Assembly (NCBI GenBank): GCA_030147805.1
Contig: JASBUR010000012.1
Location: 50,534 to 114,533, forward strand
DNA length: 64,000 nt
Direction: 5' to 3'
Source of the DNA: Sphingomonadaceae bacterium
Lineage (GTDB): Bacteria; Pseudomonadota; Alphaproteobacteria; Sphingomonadales; Sphingomonadaceae
This document shows, piece after piece, positions 25,218 to 34,595 of the stretch; position 1 is the first letter of the stretch, and each line of letters begins with the position of its first letter. A model generated the notes under the pieces. The model saw only the letters and a program-made list of their open reading frames with translations, did no database searches and was not told the DNA's origin. Both the position numbers and the translations under genes were made by a program.

Positions 25218-25667
25218 GTGGCGCGTCGCTCCGACACCGAGGTCAAGCTGGCGCAGGCGCGCGCGCTGCGCGACGAAGGGCGGAGCTACCGGCAAATCCG
25301 CCGGGCGCTGGCGCTGACGCGCGGGCAGGGCGCCTGGCTCAAGAAGCGGCTGGTGCGCGAGCGGCGGCAGGCGGGGCAGCTGCAGCGGCAGCTGACCGAG
25401 GTGACGGCCGCCGAGCTGCCCGTCCGGCGCGCGGGGCTGCCGCCGCAGCTGCGCGCCCGGCTGATCGGCGCCGGTTACCAGACGCTTGGCGACATCGCCG
25501 CCGCGATCGCCGATCCCGACCGGCCCGGACCCGCGGCGGTCAGCGGCATTGGCCCCGTTGCGCTGGCGCGCATCACGGCGCTGCTCGCCAGCGTCGGCCT
25601 CGGGACCGCGGCGGGCGGCGACCTGCAGGCGAGCGTCGAGGCGCTGTTCCCCGAAATGCGCGACTGA
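25218..25667 (+). CDS. HTH protein with RNA-polymerase alpha-CTD-like C-terminus
   Basis: A 149-residue basic protein. Residues 1-45 (DEGRSYRQIRRALALTRGQGAWL) look like a helix-turn-helix of the resolvase/transposase type. Residues 70-135 (LPPQLRARLIGAGYQTLGDI, then VSGIGPVALARITALLASVGL) follow the pattern of the RNA polymerase alpha C-terminal domain or a paired helix-hairpin-helix. The gene begins with GTG 14 nt after the DUF885 stop and may be co-transcribed. Function unknown, probably nucleic-acid binding. Confidence 0.65.
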   Translation: MARRSDTEVKLAQARALRDEGRSYRQIRRALALTRGQGAWLKKRLVRERRQAGQLQRQLTEVTAAELPVRRAGLPPQLRARLIGAGYQTLGDIAAAIADPDRPGPAAVSGIGPVALARITALLASVGLGTAAGGDLQASVEALFPEMRD

Positions 25668-25674
25668 AAGCCGC

Positions 25675-25704
25675 TTGACGTTAAATCTACATAGGTAGAT
25701 TTAA
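25675..25704 (+). promoter_or_regulatory. Promoter and perfect palindromic operator of the padR gene
   Basis: TTGACG (25675-25680), a good -35 box, runs straight into a perfect dyad: TTAAATCTAC (25681-25690), spacer ATAG, GTAGATTTAA (25695-25704). The -10 region would lie inside the dyad, and the padR ATG is 5 nt downstream, so binding would block transcription. It fits autorepression by the PadR protein. Confidence 0.7.
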
Positions 25705-25709
25705 GCGGC

Positions 25710-26012
25710 ATGACTCGATCGCGTGCCCTTTCTCCGCAAGCCCGGACCGTTCTGGCGACCCTGCTCGACGCGGCCGGCGGCTGGCGCCACGGCTATGATC
25801 TCGCGCGCGCCGCCAGGGTGAAGTCGGGTACGCTCTATCCCTTGCTCATCCGCCTCGAGGCGCAGGGCTATCTCGAAGCCGAATGGCAGCCCCCCGAGCC
25901 GGGCCGCCCCCCGCGGCACGCCTATCGCCTCACGGTGCGCGGGGTTCGGTTCGCGCGCGACAACCCGCCCGCGCCGGCGCCCGGCGCCATCGGCCGCGCG
26001 GTGACGGCATGA
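25710..26012 (+). CDS. PadR family transcriptional regulator
   Basis: A 100-residue regulator consisting almost only of the PadR winged helix: LSPQARTVLATLLD, GWRHGYDLARAARVKSGTLYPLLIRLEAQGYLEAEW and the wing RHAYRLTVRG. The usual C-terminal dimerisation helix is short or missing, the protein ending soon after the wing. A perfect palindrome overlaps its promoter. Its stop overlaps the start of the next gene in ATGA, a PadR-plus-membrane-protein pair of a common type. Confidence 0.88.
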   Translation: MTRSRALSPQARTVLATLLDAAGGWRHGYDLARAARVKSGTLYPLLIRLEAQGYLEAEWQPPEPGRPPRHAYRLTVRGVRFARDNPPAPAPGAIGRAVTA

Positions 26013-27136
26013 CCGGCGGCCTGCGCCGCCGGCTCGCCACCTGCGCCGTCCGCGCCGCCGGCCGGCTGCTGCCCGCGCCGCTGGCGGGCTGGGGCCGGGC
26101 GCTGCGACACGAGGTCGAGGCGATCGACGACGACGCCGAGGCGCTCGGCTTCGCGCTCGGCGGCCTGCGCGGCGCCCTGATGCAGGCCATGGCTTTTCAC
26201 CTGTCCGGGAGATCGATCGAGATGAGTGTTTGGGAGGCGCTGCGGCGCCCGTCCGTCGTCGGCCTCGCCTGCGCGATCGGCGCGAGCGGGCTGGGGCTCG
26301 CCTATCTGACGATGGCCGGTGCGCCGGCGCGCTATCTCGCGGTCAACGCCGGTGCGCTGCTGATCGGCCTACTGGTTTACGCGGTGCTCGGGCGCGCGCG
26401 TCGCCTGCCGGGGAGCGTCATGCTGGCGCTCGGCGGCGTGCTGCTCGCCACCGCATTGTTCGGCGATACGCAGGCCGGGGCGGCGCGGTGGCTGATGGTC
26501 GGGCCGCTGTTCGTCCAGCCGAGCCTGATTCTGCTGCCGATGATGATCGTCGGCTTTGCTCGCACGCGCACCGCGCTCGCCACCGCCGGCATGATCGTCG
26601 CGGCACTGGCGCTCGCCCTGCAGCCCGATCGCGCAATGGCGGGTGTCCTCGTCGCCGGGCTGGGCGCGCTCGCGACCTTTCGGCGCGATCGGGCGACGAG
26701 CGCGGCGCTGGCCGCGGCGGTCGCCGCCTTCGCCGCCGCGCTCGCCCAGCCCGACACGCTGCCCGCGGTCGCGCATGTCGACCAGATTCTCTATCGGGCG
26801 TTCGACATCGATCTGGTCGCCGGGCTGGCGGTGGTCGGCGGTTCGGCGCTGCTCATCGTCCCCGCGCTCGCCGGCCGGCGCGACGACGGCCGGCAGGACG
26901 CGCGCGCGGCGTTCGGCGCGCTGTGGCTGGCGATGGTGGCGGCCGCCGCGCTCGGCAACTACCCGACGCCGCTCGTCGGCTACGGCGGCAGCGCGGTGAT
27001 CGGCTACCTGCTGAGCATCGCGGTGCTGCGGCGCCCGCGCGGCGAGTCGGCAACGGTGGCGATCACCGAGTTCGCGCCGGCGACGGCAGACGATGCGCGT
27101 GAAAAGCTGCCCACCGGCCTGTATAGCGCGGCGTGA
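26009..27136 (+). CDS. Polytopic membrane protein paired with PadR
   Basis: A 375-residue protein with a cytoplasmic N-terminal helix region (residues 1-70, LRHEVEAIDDDAEALGFALGGLRGAL) and about nine membrane helices between residues 80 and 345. The N-terminal segment resembles that seen in other PadR-linked membrane proteins of unknown function. No transport motif is apparent. Translation is coupled to padR by a 4-nt overlap, so it is probably the main target of that regulator. Confidence 0.8.
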   Translation: MTGGLRRRLATCAVRAAGRLLPAPLAGWGRALRHEVEAIDDDAEALGFALGGLRGALMQAMAFHLSGRSIEMSVWEALRRPSVVGLACAIGASGLGLAYLTMAGAPARYLAVNAGALLIGLLVYAVLGRARRLPGSVMLALGGVLLATALFGDTQAGAARWLMVGPLFVQPSLILLPMMIVGFARTRTALATAGMIVAALALALQPDRAMAGVLVAGLGALATFRRDRATSAALAAAVAAFAAALAQPDTLPAVAHVDQILYRAFDIDLVAGLAVVGGSALLIVPALAGRRDDGRQDARAAFGALWLAMVAAAALGNYPTPLVGYGGSAVIGYLLSIAVLRRPRGESATVAITEFAPATADDAREKLPTGLYSAA

Positions 27137-27163
27137 GCGCCGGGCCGGCCCGCCGCCCGCCGG

Positions 27164-27517
27164 TCACGGCGTCAGGAATAGTGACGCGAGGCTCAGGGCG
27201 AGCAGGATGAGACCCCATAGGCGATAGGGGCCCGCGCTCTTCGGACCATAGGATGCGAGCGCACGGCGCTCTTCGAAGTAGCGTTCGGGTGCGCCACGCG
27301 CGAGTTCGTCCAGCCGCGCCTGACGCTCCCGCTCGACCATCGGTCGCCGGGGGAGTGGCCAGACGATCATCACCACGGCCGCAACGACGAAGGGCAGCGT
27401 CGGATATCGCGAAAGCGCGTCCCACATGCCGGCTACATAGCGCATCGCCGTCGGGTCGAAAATCCACGCCTGCTTTTCGGCGGCAGGCTCTCGCGCGGAA
27501 TGATAATGAGCCAGCAT
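27164..27517 (-). CDS. Small membrane protein
   Basis: A 117-residue protein with hydrophobic segments at about residues 42-56 and 98-116, separated by a charged helix (RERQARLDELARGAPERYFEERRAL). Not recognised. The start codon given shares its bases with the ada start on the other strand (CATG); internal ATG codons, for example at MRYVAGMW (residue 25), are alternatives and would free the ada promoter. Composition is like its neighbours. Confidence 0.5.
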   Translation of the reverse strand: MLAHYHSAREPAAEKQAWIFDPTAMRYVAGMWDALSRYPTLPFVVAAVVMIVWPLPRRPMVERERQARLDELARGAPERYFEERRALASYGPKSAGPYRLWGLILLALSLASLFLTP

Positions 27518-28580
27518 GACGCTGCCGAACGATGACGACGATCTCTATGCCGCGCTGCTCGCGCGCGACCCGGCCTACGACGGGCTCTGGTTCGTCGGCG
27601 TTTCGACGACCGGCATCTTCTGCCGGCTGACCTGCCCGGCGCGCAAGCCGAAGCGCGTCAACACCACCTTCTTCGCCAGCGCGGCCGCGGCCGCGGCGGC
27701 GGGCTACCGCGCCTGCCTGCGCTGCACGCCGCTGGCGGCAACCGCGGGAAGCGACGTCGTCGCGCAATTGCGCGCGTCGGTCGCCGCCGATCCCGGCCGC
27801 CGCTGGACCGAAGCCGACGTCGCCGCGCTCGGCCATGACGCCGGAACGGTGCGCCGTGCCTTCCAGCGCGAATATGGCCAGTCGTTCCTGCAGTTCGCCC
27901 GCGCGCACCGCCTCGGCCACGCCGCGACGCAGCTTGCCGAAGGCGCCCCGGTGATCGAGGCGCAGCTCGATGCCGGCTATGAATCGGGCAGCGGCTTTCG
28001 CGAGGCGATCGCGCGGCTGCTCGGGCAGGCGCCGGCACGCGTGCAGGGGCTGTTCGCGTTGCGGGCACGCTGGATCGAAACGCCGATCGGCGCGATGCTG
28101 GCGGTCGCCGGCGAGGACGGGCTCCACCTGCTCGAATTCGTCGAGCGCAAGGGGCTGCCGCGCGAGCTCGAACGGCTGCAGGCGCGTCGCGGCGCCATCC
28201 CGTTCGGCGACGGCCCGGTGCTGGCGCAGACCCAAGACGAGATCGGGCGCTATTTCCGCGGCGAGACGATGGACTTCGCCGTGCCGCTCGCGACGCAGGG
28301 CAGCGCTTTCGAGCGCCAGGTCTGGACGGCGCTGCGCGGCATTGCGGCGGGAACGACGCAGACCTACGGCGGCCTCGCCGCGCGAATCGGCCGCCCCGAG
28401 GCGGTGCGCGCGGTGGCGCGCGCCAACGGCGCCAACACCGTCGCGATCATCATCCCCTGCCACCGCGTCATCGGCAGCGACGGCGCGATGACCGGCTACG
28501 GCGGCAAGATCTGGCGCAAGCAATGGCTGCTCGAACATGAGCGGCGGATCGCGGCGGCGAGGCAGCGCAAGGTCGCCTGA
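27516..28580 (+). CDS. ada: Bifunctional DNA repair methyltransferase/transcriptional activator Ada
   Basis: A 354-residue adaptive-response protein. The N-terminal zinc domain has Cys36, Cys40, Cys67 and Cys70 (FCRLTC, CLRC) for methylphosphotriester repair; an AraC-type HTH follows (about residues 85-175); the C-terminal O6-methylguanine methyltransferase domain has PCHR with the acceptor Cys315. On methylation it would activate its own gene. The N-terminus (DDDDLYAALLARDPAYDG) is the usual one for the family, supporting the ATG at 27516. Confidence 0.95.
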   Translation: MTLPNDDDDLYAALLARDPAYDGLWFVGVSTTGIFCRLTCPARKPKRVNTTFFASAAAAAAAGYRACLRCTPLAATAGSDVVAQLRASVAADPGRRWTEADVAALGHDAGTVRRAFQREYGQSFLQFARAHRLGHAATQLAEGAPVIEAQLDAGYESGSGFREAIARLLGQAPARVQGLFALRARWIETPIGAMLAVAGEDGLHLLEFVERKGLPRELERLQARRGAIPFGDGPVLAQTQDEIGRYFRGETMDFAVPLATQGSAFERQVWTALRGIAAGTTQTYGGLAARIGRPEAVRAVARANGANTVAIIIPCHRVIGSDGAMTGYGGKIWRKQWLLEHERRIAAARQRKVA

Positions 28581-28584
28581 GGCC

Positions 28585-28626
28585 TTGACTACATTTGTAG
28601 CTCACACTAGGCTGCTACATATGTAA
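28585..28626 (+). promoter_or_regulatory. Promoter with two BlaI/MecI-type operators
   Basis: TTGACT (28585-28590), 17 nt, then TAGGCT (28608-28613) form a promoter. Two dyads, CTACATTTGTAG (28589-28600) and CTACATATGTAA (28615-28626), overlap the -35 box and the start-site region, centred 26 bp apart. TACA-N2-TGTA is the core of BlaI/MecI/CopY-type operators. No blaI gene lies in the window. Confidence 0.7.
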
Positions 28627-28648
28627 CACGGCTTCGCTGGAGATTCGC

Positions 28649-29290
28649 ATGACGGCCCATCGATCGATGACGCGCAACGACTGGCTGGCGGTCGTCGGTG
28701 CCGCGCTGCTCGCCACCCTGTTCGGGTCGCCGTCGGCGCCGGCCGCGGCCGAAGCCGCGCGGCATGGCTGGTCGAAGGACGAATCCTACATCCTCATGTC
28801 GGCGGGCGAGGACGGCCGCATGATGATGCATGGCTCGACCTCCGACCTGCGTCATGCGCAGGCGCTGCGGACCGGCAGCGATCCGCTGCTTTACGTCCGC
28901 CGCGATGGAAAGGCCTATGTCGTGCGCGACCCGGCAATCCTGCGCCAGGCACAGGCGATCTTCGCGCCGCAGCAGGCGCTCGGCCGGCGGCAGGCAGCGC
29001 TCGGCTCGCGGCAGGCCGCGCTCGGGTCGCGCCAGGCGGCGCTGGGCGGCCAGCAGGCCGAGCTGTCCAGCCGGCAGCGGTCGGCGGGCAGCCGGTCGGA
29101 CGATTTGAGCCGGCAGCAGGCGGAACTCGGGCGCCAGCAGGCGGAGCTCGGCGAACAGCAGGCGGCGCTCGGCGCGCAGCAGGGGCGCCTCGGCAAGGAG
29201 CAGGAACGGCTCGGCCGCGAAGCACAGGCCAGGTTCCGCGCGCTCGTCGACGACGCGCAGCGGCGCGGCCTCGCGCGCGAGGTGAGCTAG
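28649..29290 (+). CDS. Exported coiled-coil protein resembling the sensor tail of BlaR1/M56 proteins
   Basis: A 213-residue protein with a signal peptide or anchor (residues 10-34), a small globular part (about 38-100: DESYILMSAGEDGRMMMHGS, then LLYVRRDGKAYVVRDPAIL) and a long helical tail of seven-residue repeats (RQAALGS, RQAELGR, EQQAALG; about residues 105-195). From memory, the globular part and repeats look like the periplasmic end of M56/BlaR1-type proteins of related bacteria, but the membrane protease part is absent here. The promoter carries BlaI-type operators, supporting membership in such a regulon. Role unknown. Confidence 0.75.
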   Translation: MTAHRSMTRNDWLAVVGAALLATLFGSPSAPAAAEAARHGWSKDESYILMSAGEDGRMMMHGSTSDLRHAQALRTGSDPLLYVRRDGKAYVVRDPAILRQAQAIFAPQQALGRRQAALGSRQAALGSRQAALGGQQAELSSRQRSAGSRSDDLSRQQAELGRQQAELGEQQAALGAQQGRLGKEQERLGREAQARFRALVDDAQRRGLAREVS

Positions 29291-29362
29291 GCTTCGTCCC
29301 GACCGGCTCTGCCGTCGTCGCCGGCGCTTGCCGCCGGCGTCGGGCGGCGGCACGGTGGGCGG

Positions 29363-29713
29363 ATGACCGCGCTCAACCGCCTGGCGATCCTTGTCGCCTT
29401 CGTCATCGCCGCGGGCGAGATCGCCCGCTACGGCGCCAGCCCGCGCTTCTTTCCCGCCGCCTTCGACGAGCTGGCGGTGGCGACCGCGCTCCTCTGGGCG
29501 GCCTGGCGCGCGCCGCGCGAGGGCGCGGGCTGGCACGTCGCGGCCTGGGGCGGGTTGTGCGGGCTGGCGCTGGTGCTGTTCGTCGAGACCGCCGATCACC
29601 AGATCCACGGCCCCGCCAAGGCGAACGGCACCACCTATCTGCTCGTGCTCGGCGTGCTGCTCGCGCTCGGCCTATGGGCGGTCGGGCGTGCGCTGCGGCT
29701 GGTCCGGCGGTAG
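29363..29713 (+). CDS. Small four-helix membrane protein
   Basis: A 116-residue hydrophobic protein with about four membrane helices (near 5-22, 36-50, 57-75 and 88-110) and no recognised motif. Its last 42 nt overlap the convergent YdjM-like gene. It follows the coiled-coil gene by 72 nt. Confidence 0.65.
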   Translation: MTALNRLAILVAFVIAAGEIARYGASPRFFPAAFDELAVATALLWAAWRAPREGAGWHVAAWGGLCGLALVLFVETADHQIHGPAKANGTTYLLVLGVLLALGLWAVGRALRLVRR

Positions 29714-30652
29714 CGTCGCCACCACCTCGAAGCGGCCCGCGGCGGCGCCGACGGCGTAGCGCGCATCGCCGATCCGGACGGTCGTGGCGTCGGGCCGACG
29801 CTCGACCGTGGCTAAGGGCAGTCGCGACCAGTAGAGAAAATCGGCGACGCGCTTCTCGCGGCGCGCCAACGCGACCGCCGGATCGTCGATCTGGTTGATC
29901 ACCACGCCATAGGCGACCCAGACCTTGGGCGCGGGCGTCCAGCGTACCTCGCCGAACGCATAGCCTTCGTCGGTGGCCAGCACGACCTCGCGCCGCAACG
30001 GGTTCACCGGCACCGGGCTCGCGACCGCGGTGCGCACCGGGCCAACGCCGTGCCGCTCGGCATCCTCGGTCGCCATCCGCTCGGCGGCCGCGCTGCCGGC
30101 ACCCATCAGCGTGGCATAGCCGGCAACCAGCGCGATGCTGGCCTGCGCCGGCCGCCGCGGGGCGGCGTCTCCGCGCCGCCGTCGCCGCCGCGCCAGCCAG
30201 ACGCCCAGCGCCAGCGCCGACCATAGCCAGACGTCGATGATGAACAGCGTATCGCCGTAGAACCAGCGTTCGGACAACGGCATCAGCAGCCGGATGCCGT
30301 AGGTGTTGAACCAGTCGAGCAGCGGATGCGACAGCCAGCCGATATAGGCGAGCGCGAACAGCCAGCCGAGGTGGATCGGCGGCCGCGCCGCCGGCCGTGT
30401 GCCGCGCCGCACCTGCCAGCGGTCGAACGCCACCATCGCGCCGACCAGCAGCGGCGGCAGCACCAGCATCGCCACCGGCCCGTGCGTCCAGCCGCGGCGC
30501 CAGGCCAGATTCTCGCCGACCAGCAGCCCGAGCGCATCGACGTCGGGAAGGTTCGCGGCGAGAATCAGCGTCGCGAGCCCGAGCCCGGTTTTCTCCTTGA
30601 GCCCCGCTTCGCCGAGCGCCGCGCCGAACAGCCCGTGCGCCAGATTATCCAT
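29672..30652 (-). CDS. Membrane-bound metal-dependent hydrolase, YdjM family (DUF457-like)
   Basis: A 326-residue inner-membrane protein. DNLAHGLFGA at the N-terminus, PDVDAL, RRGWTHGP and WLSHPLLDWFNTYG are the histidine/aspartate motifs of YdjM-type hydrolases, spread over the first 130 residues with several membrane helices; residues 200-326 form a soluble C-terminal part. The substrate is unknown. The start overlaps the end of the upstream 60-residue CxxC protein gene by 8 nt, so they are coupled. Confidence 0.85.
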   Translation of the reverse strand: MDNLAHGLFGAALGEAGLKEKTGLGLATLILAANLPDVDALGLLVGENLAWRRGWTHGPVAMLVLPPLLVGAMVAFDRWQVRRGTRPAARPPIHLGWLFALAYIGWLSHPLLDWFNTYGIRLLMPLSERWFYGDTLFIIDVWLWSALALGVWLARRRRRRGDAAPRRPAQASIALVAGYATLMGAGSAAAERMATEDAERHGVGPVRTAVASPVPVNPLRREVVLATDEGYAFGEVRWTPAPKVWVAYGVVINQIDDPAVALARREKRVADFLYWSRLPLATVERRPDATTVRIGDARYAVGAAAGRFEVVATLPPDQPQRTPDRP

Positions 30653-30827
30653 GAGGCGCCGTCCGCGGCTGCCATTTGCCCTTGGTCCGGCTGGTCAGGT
30701 GCAGCTGCCCGCAGCGGTCGCAGCGATAGGGGCGCAGCGCCACATCGGCACGGGCGGCGACGCCGCGTGCTTCCGCCTCGGAGGCGAAGCGCGTCTTGCG
30801 CCTGCAGATGCTCAGCCTGGTGCGCAT
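30645..30827 (-). CDS. 60-residue CxxC protein
   Basis: A small basic protein: MRTRLSICRRKTRFASEAEA, then YRCDRCGQLHLTSRTKGK. The CxxC pair (Cys36, Cys39) followed by G-x-x-HLTS is a half zinc ribbon found in small sphingomonad proteins; Cys8 may be a further ligand. AAGGA lies 5 nt before the ATG. It is coupled by overlap to the YdjM-like gene. Nucleic-acid binding is possible but not shown. Confidence 0.7.
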   Translation of the reverse strand: MRTRLSICRRKTRFASEAEARGVAARADVALRPYRCDRCGQLHLTSRTKGKWQPRTAPHG

Positions 30828-30897
30828 TCGGTCCTTCCGCTGCCGCCGGTGCGGCGACCGCGCCAGTGTAGCAGCCGGCGCCGCGCGCGGAAGCGCG

Positions 30898-31593
30898 TCA
30901 ACCGTGTCGGCGTCGTTCGGCGGCATGATGCTCGGCGCGCGCCACCAGCATCGCCAGATCCTCGGTCCCGATGTCGAAGGTCTCGCCCAGGTCGCCGATC
31001 GCGCGCTCGATGTCGATGGCGAGCAGTCCTTCGCTGGCGAGCTGCCGGCTGGCGGCCGACGCGCTCGCCCGGTGCGGATAGGCATGTCCCGACAGGCGGT
31101 GGAACAGCCACGCGGCGCCGACCAGCACCGCCGAATTGGCGGCGACCGGCACCAGCGCGAAGCCATAGCCGAGCACCGAGACGGTCGGGCCGCCGATCGC
31201 GGCGAACAGCGCCACCGCGCCGCCCGGCGGATGCAGGCAGCGCGCGAGCGACATGGCGAGGATCGCCAGCGCCACGGCGAGGCCGGCGGCCAGCGCCGGG
31301 TCCCGCACCGTCAGCGCGACGCCGACGCCGACGAGCGCCGAGGTCGTGTTGCCGCCGATCACCGACCACGGTTGCGCCAGCGGGCTTGCCGGTACGGCGA
31401 AGGCGAGCACCGCCGACGCGCCGATCGGTGCGATCAGCAGCGGCAGGCCGGGGGCGACCGTCCCGGAGGCTCCCATGATCGCGGCGGCGGCGGCGAGCCC
31501 GACCAGCACGCCGGCGCAGGCGACCAGGCGATCGCCGAAGCTGGCACCGGCCAGCAGCGGCACGAACCATCGATGGCGGGCAAAGCGCGACAC
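30898..31593 (-). CDS. HPP family membrane protein
   Basis: A 231-residue protein with four to five membrane helices in residues 15-165 and the family signature CLHPPGGAVAL, after which the HPP family is named. Residues 175-231 form a cytosolic helical tail. Some HPP proteins transport nitrite; the substrate here is unknown. The start is GTG with GGAGG 4 nt upstream. Confidence 0.85.
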   Translation of the reverse strand: MSRFARHRWFVPLLAGASFGDRLVACAGVLVGLAAAAAIMGASGTVAPGLPLLIAPIGASAVLAFAVPASPLAQPWSVIGGNTTSALVGVGVALTVRDPALAAGLAVALAILAMSLARCLHPPGGAVALFAAIGGPTVSVLGYGFALVPVAANSAVLVGAAWLFHRLSGHAYPHRASASAASRQLASEGLLAIDIERAIGDLGETFDIGTEDLAMLVARAEHHAAERRRHG

Positions 31594-31687
31594 GCGACCT
31601 CCGATGCGAAACGACGCAACCGCTTTCGCAGCCGCGCCGGCGCAGGGCGAGGCAGAGTTACTGTGGCGATTGAAAGCGCCGCTTGGC

Positions 31688-33787
<2,100 letters not shown>

Positions 33788-33887
33788 TGTCGCCCTCGCT
33801 CGCCGCGCCCATCAGCCCTGGGATCGCCCGGCATGAACCGAACGCGGCGCAGGTCGTTCCCTTTGCCACGCCGCCAAGGGATATTGA

Positions 33888-34496
33888 ATGGGGACCGATA
33901 TCGAAACGCAGGGCCCGGTGCCGGGGCAGGCCGCGCTGCTCGTCATCGACATGATCAACGACCTCTGCTTCGCGGGCGGCGAACGGCTGCTCGAACAGGC
34001 GCGCGCGCTCACCGACCCGCTGCTGACGCTTCGCGACGCGGCGACGCGGGCCGGCGTGCCGGTCATCTACGTCAACGACAATTTTGGCCATTGGCAATCC
34101 GAACGCTCGAAGCTCATCGCCCATTGCGCCCGCCCGGGGGCGCCCGGACGCGAACTGGTCGAAAGGATGCAGCCGCGCGACGACGATTATTTCGTCATCA
34201 AGCCGCAATTCTCCGGCTTCTACGCGACCAACCTGCCGGCGCTGCTCGCCGGGCTCGGCGTGCGGCGCCTGATCCTGACGGGCATCGCGGCCGACATCTG
34301 CGTGCTGTTCACCGCCGCCGACGCGCATATGCGCGGCTATGACCTGTGGGCGCCGAGCGACTGCGTCGCCGCCAGCGATCCGCAGCGCGCCGACTGGGCG
34401 CTGGCGATCATGGCGCACAGCCTGCGCGCGACGACCTGTCCGACGGCGGATCTGTCGCTCGATGCCTGGCTGTCGCGTCCCGACCCGCGTCCCTGA
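33888..34496 (+). CDS. Isochorismatase-family cysteine hydrolase
   Basis: A 202-residue alpha/beta hydrolase with the family triad Asp21 (VIDMIND), Lys105 (VIKPQFSGFY) and Cys138 (IAADICVL), plus the usual cis-peptide GIAAD. It hydrolyses an amide or ester of a small molecule in the cytoplasm. The DxH metal motif of nicotinamidases is not present, so despite divergence from nadE it is probably not PncA. Permease and aminotransferase genes follow on the same strand. Confidence 0.85.
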   Translation: MGTDIETQGPVPGQAALLVIDMINDLCFAGGERLLEQARALTDPLLTLRDAATRAGVPVIYVNDNFGHWQSERSKLIAHCARPGAPGRELVERMQPRDDDYFVIKPQFSGFYATNLPALLAGLGVRRLILTGIAADICVLFTAADAHMRGYDLWAPSDCVAASDPQRADWALAIMAHSLRATTCPTADLSLDAWLSRPDPRP

Positions 34497-34595
34497 AGCG
34501 GCCATTGCCTCTTCGCTGCGCGGATGGGATGACGGTCAAAACGGGGGCGCGATGAATCGGGGAACGACGCGGCGGACGGCAGGCAGACCGAAGCG

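Noticed and set aside
28950..29235. CRISPR-like repeat array
   Set aside because: The repeats are about 21 nt, in frame, without unique spacers, and encode a coiled coil.
33888..34496. Nicotinamidase (pncA) next to nadE
   Set aside because: The position beside nadE is suggestive, but the metal-binding DxH motif of nicotinamidases is missing; only the general isochorismatase-type triad is present.
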